Source: JAVJSD01 sp040219575 (GTDB lineage: Bacteria; Planctomycetota; Planctomycetia; Pirellulales; Pirellulaceae). Taken from it: a stretch of 64,000 bases of DNA. Shown piece by piece: positions 62,727 through 64,000 of this stretch. Position numbers and translations under genes: made by a program. The stretch covers positions 20,847 through 84,846 of the forward strand of contig JAVJSD010000127.1 in the NCBI GenBank assembly GCA_040219575.1, in the 5' to 3' direction. Every line of letters starts with the position of its first letter. Within the stretch, counting starts at the first letter, position 1. The notes under the pieces are model-generated. The model ran no database searches. It saw only the letters and a program-made list of their open reading frames with translations, and was not told the origin of the DNA.

Positions 62727-63110
62727 CGGCAACATGACGGCCAGGTTCAAAGCGAGCGGGAAGGAAACGACTCGGGCGGACGCGCCGGCGGTGCACCGAG
62801 CCAATCGCAGATACTGAACTATCGCTGGCAGCGAGCCCGTGTGTCAAGGATCGCTCGCCGTCGCAACCGTTGACGCTATTCATTTTCATTCCCCAGGCCG
62901 ACGGCGCCGCCGTCGCCAATCCTGCGGGGAATGGGACGGCCACGCCCGTGGCTAGGGCTTGGGGCTAGGTCTTGTTGCAGTTTCGAAGGTTTCCCGTTAG
63001 CATGCTGCGGCCGGCAAATGGGGGGATGCGATCTCTGTTCGTCAGGGGGTGTTTCCTCTTCGCTGGATCTGCGCGATTTGAATGTCGAAAGGACTTCGTA
63101 GGTTTGCTCC
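62727..63110. other. 384-bp divergent intergenic region
   Basis: It lies between the DUF1592 and DUF2752 gene starts. It contains PAL4-type palindromes (listed) and a short GCCAC...GTGGC hairpin at 62939-62953. No gene was recognised. Confidence 0.5.
62888..62932. repeat. PAL4 palindrome with outer and inner stems
   Basis: Outer arms ATTCCCC and GGGGAAT enclose an inner hairpin CGACGGC/GCCGTCG with loop GCC (62899-62915). The inner hairpin arms equal those at 51552-51568. It could form a cruciform. Confidence 0.75.
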
Positions 63111-63575
63111 ATGGCGTTGCAAATGGCCGGCATCAATGCTCGCGCTGATGATCGCTTCCACCGCAATCACCGGAAGCTATATGACGTATTCTTCAGCCCT
63201 TTCGCCACGGCTTTCGCCGTCGTCGCGTTGGTGCTTTCGATGTTCCTACCCAGCGATGGTTTAGGCATCACAGTCTGCTTGTTCAAATCACTCTACGGAC
63301 TTCCGTGTCCCGGCTGTGGGCTGACGCGCAGCGTCACCTGCATTTCGCACCTGCAATTCGCCAAGGCGTGGGACTATCATCCGTTTGGCATGCTGGTCTA
63401 CGCCCTGTTTGTCGCCAACGTCGTGTTGATTGTCGTACCCAAGGCCGGCCGCGAGTCGTTGAAAGGCTGGATGGCGGTGAACGAACCATGGCTCAAGCCG
63501 GTCTACCTGGCGATGGTGCTTTCGTTCTTGACGTTCGGCTGCTTCAGAATCCTGTTCTATTGCAGTTGGAAGTAA
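63111..63575 (+). CDS. DUF2752 membrane protein
   Basis: A 154-residue integral membrane protein of DUF2752. The signature LPCPGCGLTRSVTCISH is clear, with the CPxCG pair that may bind metal or form a disulfide. Three hydrophobic segments are visible (FAVVALVLSMFLPSDGLG, FGMLVYALFVANVVLIVV, LAMVLSFLTFGCFRILFY). The function of the family is unknown. It starts at ATG 63111; ATG 63123 is an alternative. It is divergent from the DUF1592 gene. Confidence 0.86.
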   Translation: MALQMAGINARADDRFHRNHRKLYDVFFSPFATAFAVVALVLSMFLPSDGLGITVCLFKSLYGLPCPGCGLTRSVTCISHLQFAKAWDYHPFGMLVYALFVANVVLIVVPKAGRESLKGWMAVNEPWLKPVYLAMVLSFLTFGCFRILFYCSWK

Positions 63576-63746
63576 CCGTGTGACTTTGCGCAGGGGCTCC
63601 CCCCAACAAAGCGATAAGTATTGAATGTGTTTCGTCGGTCTCATGGCGACCACCCATTCCGGGGCGGCGCCGATGAGTTAATTCTCAACTTACTTTGGCG
63701 TCGCTCGATCCGATTGGGCGCCGCCGCCACGCAGCAGGAATCCAGT

Positions 63747-64000
63747 ATGGGTATGGTTCTGATGATGTTCGGTCTCGTTCTCTGCCTCGGCTCGTTCGTT
63801 TGCGGCATTATCATCCTCATTGCCGCTTTTCAAGAAGACGCCGTGCAAGGGCTGTTGAGCAGGGCGATTGCGCGACAATGGGCAAGTTGGCACAATAGGG
63901 CAAACAGGATTCGTTGGTTGTGCCGCAGGCGCGGCGCGAGCGAATCGTCTTTGCAGGGAGGTGTGCCATGTCTACTGGGAAGTCTGCGTCCATCCAGGAA
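63747..64000 (+). CDS. Small membrane protein, 3' end not seen; possibly degenerate
   Basis: ATG 63747 has CAGGA seven bases upstream. The first 36 residues are one strong hydrophobic segment (MVLMMFGLVLCLGSFVCGII) followed by AAFQEDAVQGLLS. This resembles small planctomycete membrane proteins that continue GLLSLFVP with a second helix. Here the sequence instead turns into a basic, low-hydrophobicity stretch (RAIARQWASWHNRANRIRWL) with no stop to the window's edge. A frameshift after GLLS would explain this. It also overlaps the next proposed gene start, so its 3' part is doubtful. Confidence 0.5.
   Translation, partial: MGMVLMMFGLVLCLGSFVCGIIILIAAFQEDAVQGLLSRAIARQWASWHNRANRIRWLCRRRGASESSLQGGVPCLLGSLRPSR
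63955..63963 (+). promoter_or_regulatory. Ribosome binding site near the right edge
   Basis: AGGGAGGTG with the GGAGG core six bases before ATG 63968. Strong by the standards of this window. Confidence 0.7.
63968..64000 (+). CDS. Start of a gene cut by the window edge
   Basis: ATG 63968 follows a strong ribosome binding site and opens a frame MSTGKSASIQE that runs off the right edge. Only 11 codons are visible, so no family can be named. It is in a different frame from the small membrane protein that runs through the same bases. Confidence 0.5.
   Translation, partial: MSTGKSASIQE

Noticed and set aside
63880..63897. Sigma-54-like TTGGCAC before the last gene
   Set aside because: The spacing between the GG and GC doublets is one base short, and the -12 half is weak.
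1..64000. CRISPR array, tRNA, rRNA, prophage or insertion sequence
   Set aside because: No regular direct repeats with spacers, no cloverleaf or rRNA-like sequence, and no transposase or integrase frames were found. The repeats seen are dispersed palindromes or short tandems.

Overview
The window looks like a chromosome segment of a planctomycete, probably of the Pirellulales type. The evidence is gene content: four formylglycine-type sulfatases, two very large PVC-type CxxCH cytochromes with beta-propellers, a DUF1592/DUF1552 secreted pair, long Ser/Thr kinases with a planctomycete N-terminal module, an ECF sigma/anti-sigma pair, many unique secreted proteins and wide, palindrome-rich intergenic spacers. 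GC content is high, so long open frames occur by chance on both strands and most are shadows. This assignment is inference from gene families; no rRNA or tRNA is present to confirm it.

Layout: 1-2754 holds the 3' part of speA (arginine decarboxylase), converging on a yggS-yggU pair. 3604-10087 is a signalling block: a GAF/class III cyclase followed by a transmembrane Ser/Thr kinase. 10186-14607 has three secreted proteins of unknown function. 15215-17611 has a PSP1-domain protein and a SEC-C protein. 17926-26842 has a cytochrome/propeller protein, a DUF4126 membrane protein, a PQQ-like propeller, a Tat-exported enolase-superfamily protein and a secreted protein. 26920-31952 has an HNH protein, a J-like/TM/carbohydrate-binding fusion, sulfatase 1 and a small membrane protein. 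33968-36398 has a secreted protein divergent from an ECF sigma/anti-sigma operon. 36525-45847 has a giant MscS-type channel, sulfatase 2, a secreted protein, a second PQQ-like propeller and an OmpH/Skp protein preceded by a sigma-54-like promoter. 45998-49910 has a Rossmann-fold protein, a membrane-bound C39-type peptidase and rhamnulokinase. 50110-62735 has sulfatase 3, the second cytochrome, an MFS transporter, a membrane protein, sulfatase 4, and the DUF1552 and DUF1592 proteins. 63111-64000 has a DUF2752 protein and two short genes cut off or overlapping at the right edge.

Taken together, the sulfatases, rhamnulokinase, MFS transporter, exported enolase-like protein and extracytoplasmic cytochromes and propellers suggest use of sulfated, possibly rhamnose-containing polysaccharides. 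This is a contextual inference; no polysaccharide lyase or glycoside hydrolase is recognisable here.

The most unusual feature is not a gene. Families of short palindromes are scattered through the spacers. The main family (nine loci) forms an 8-bp-stem, 4-nt-loop hairpin, often followed by an inverted partner. Its stems vary by paired, compensatory changes, its loops are duplicated in two copies, and one locus has one copy inside another. Three other palindrome families also recur.
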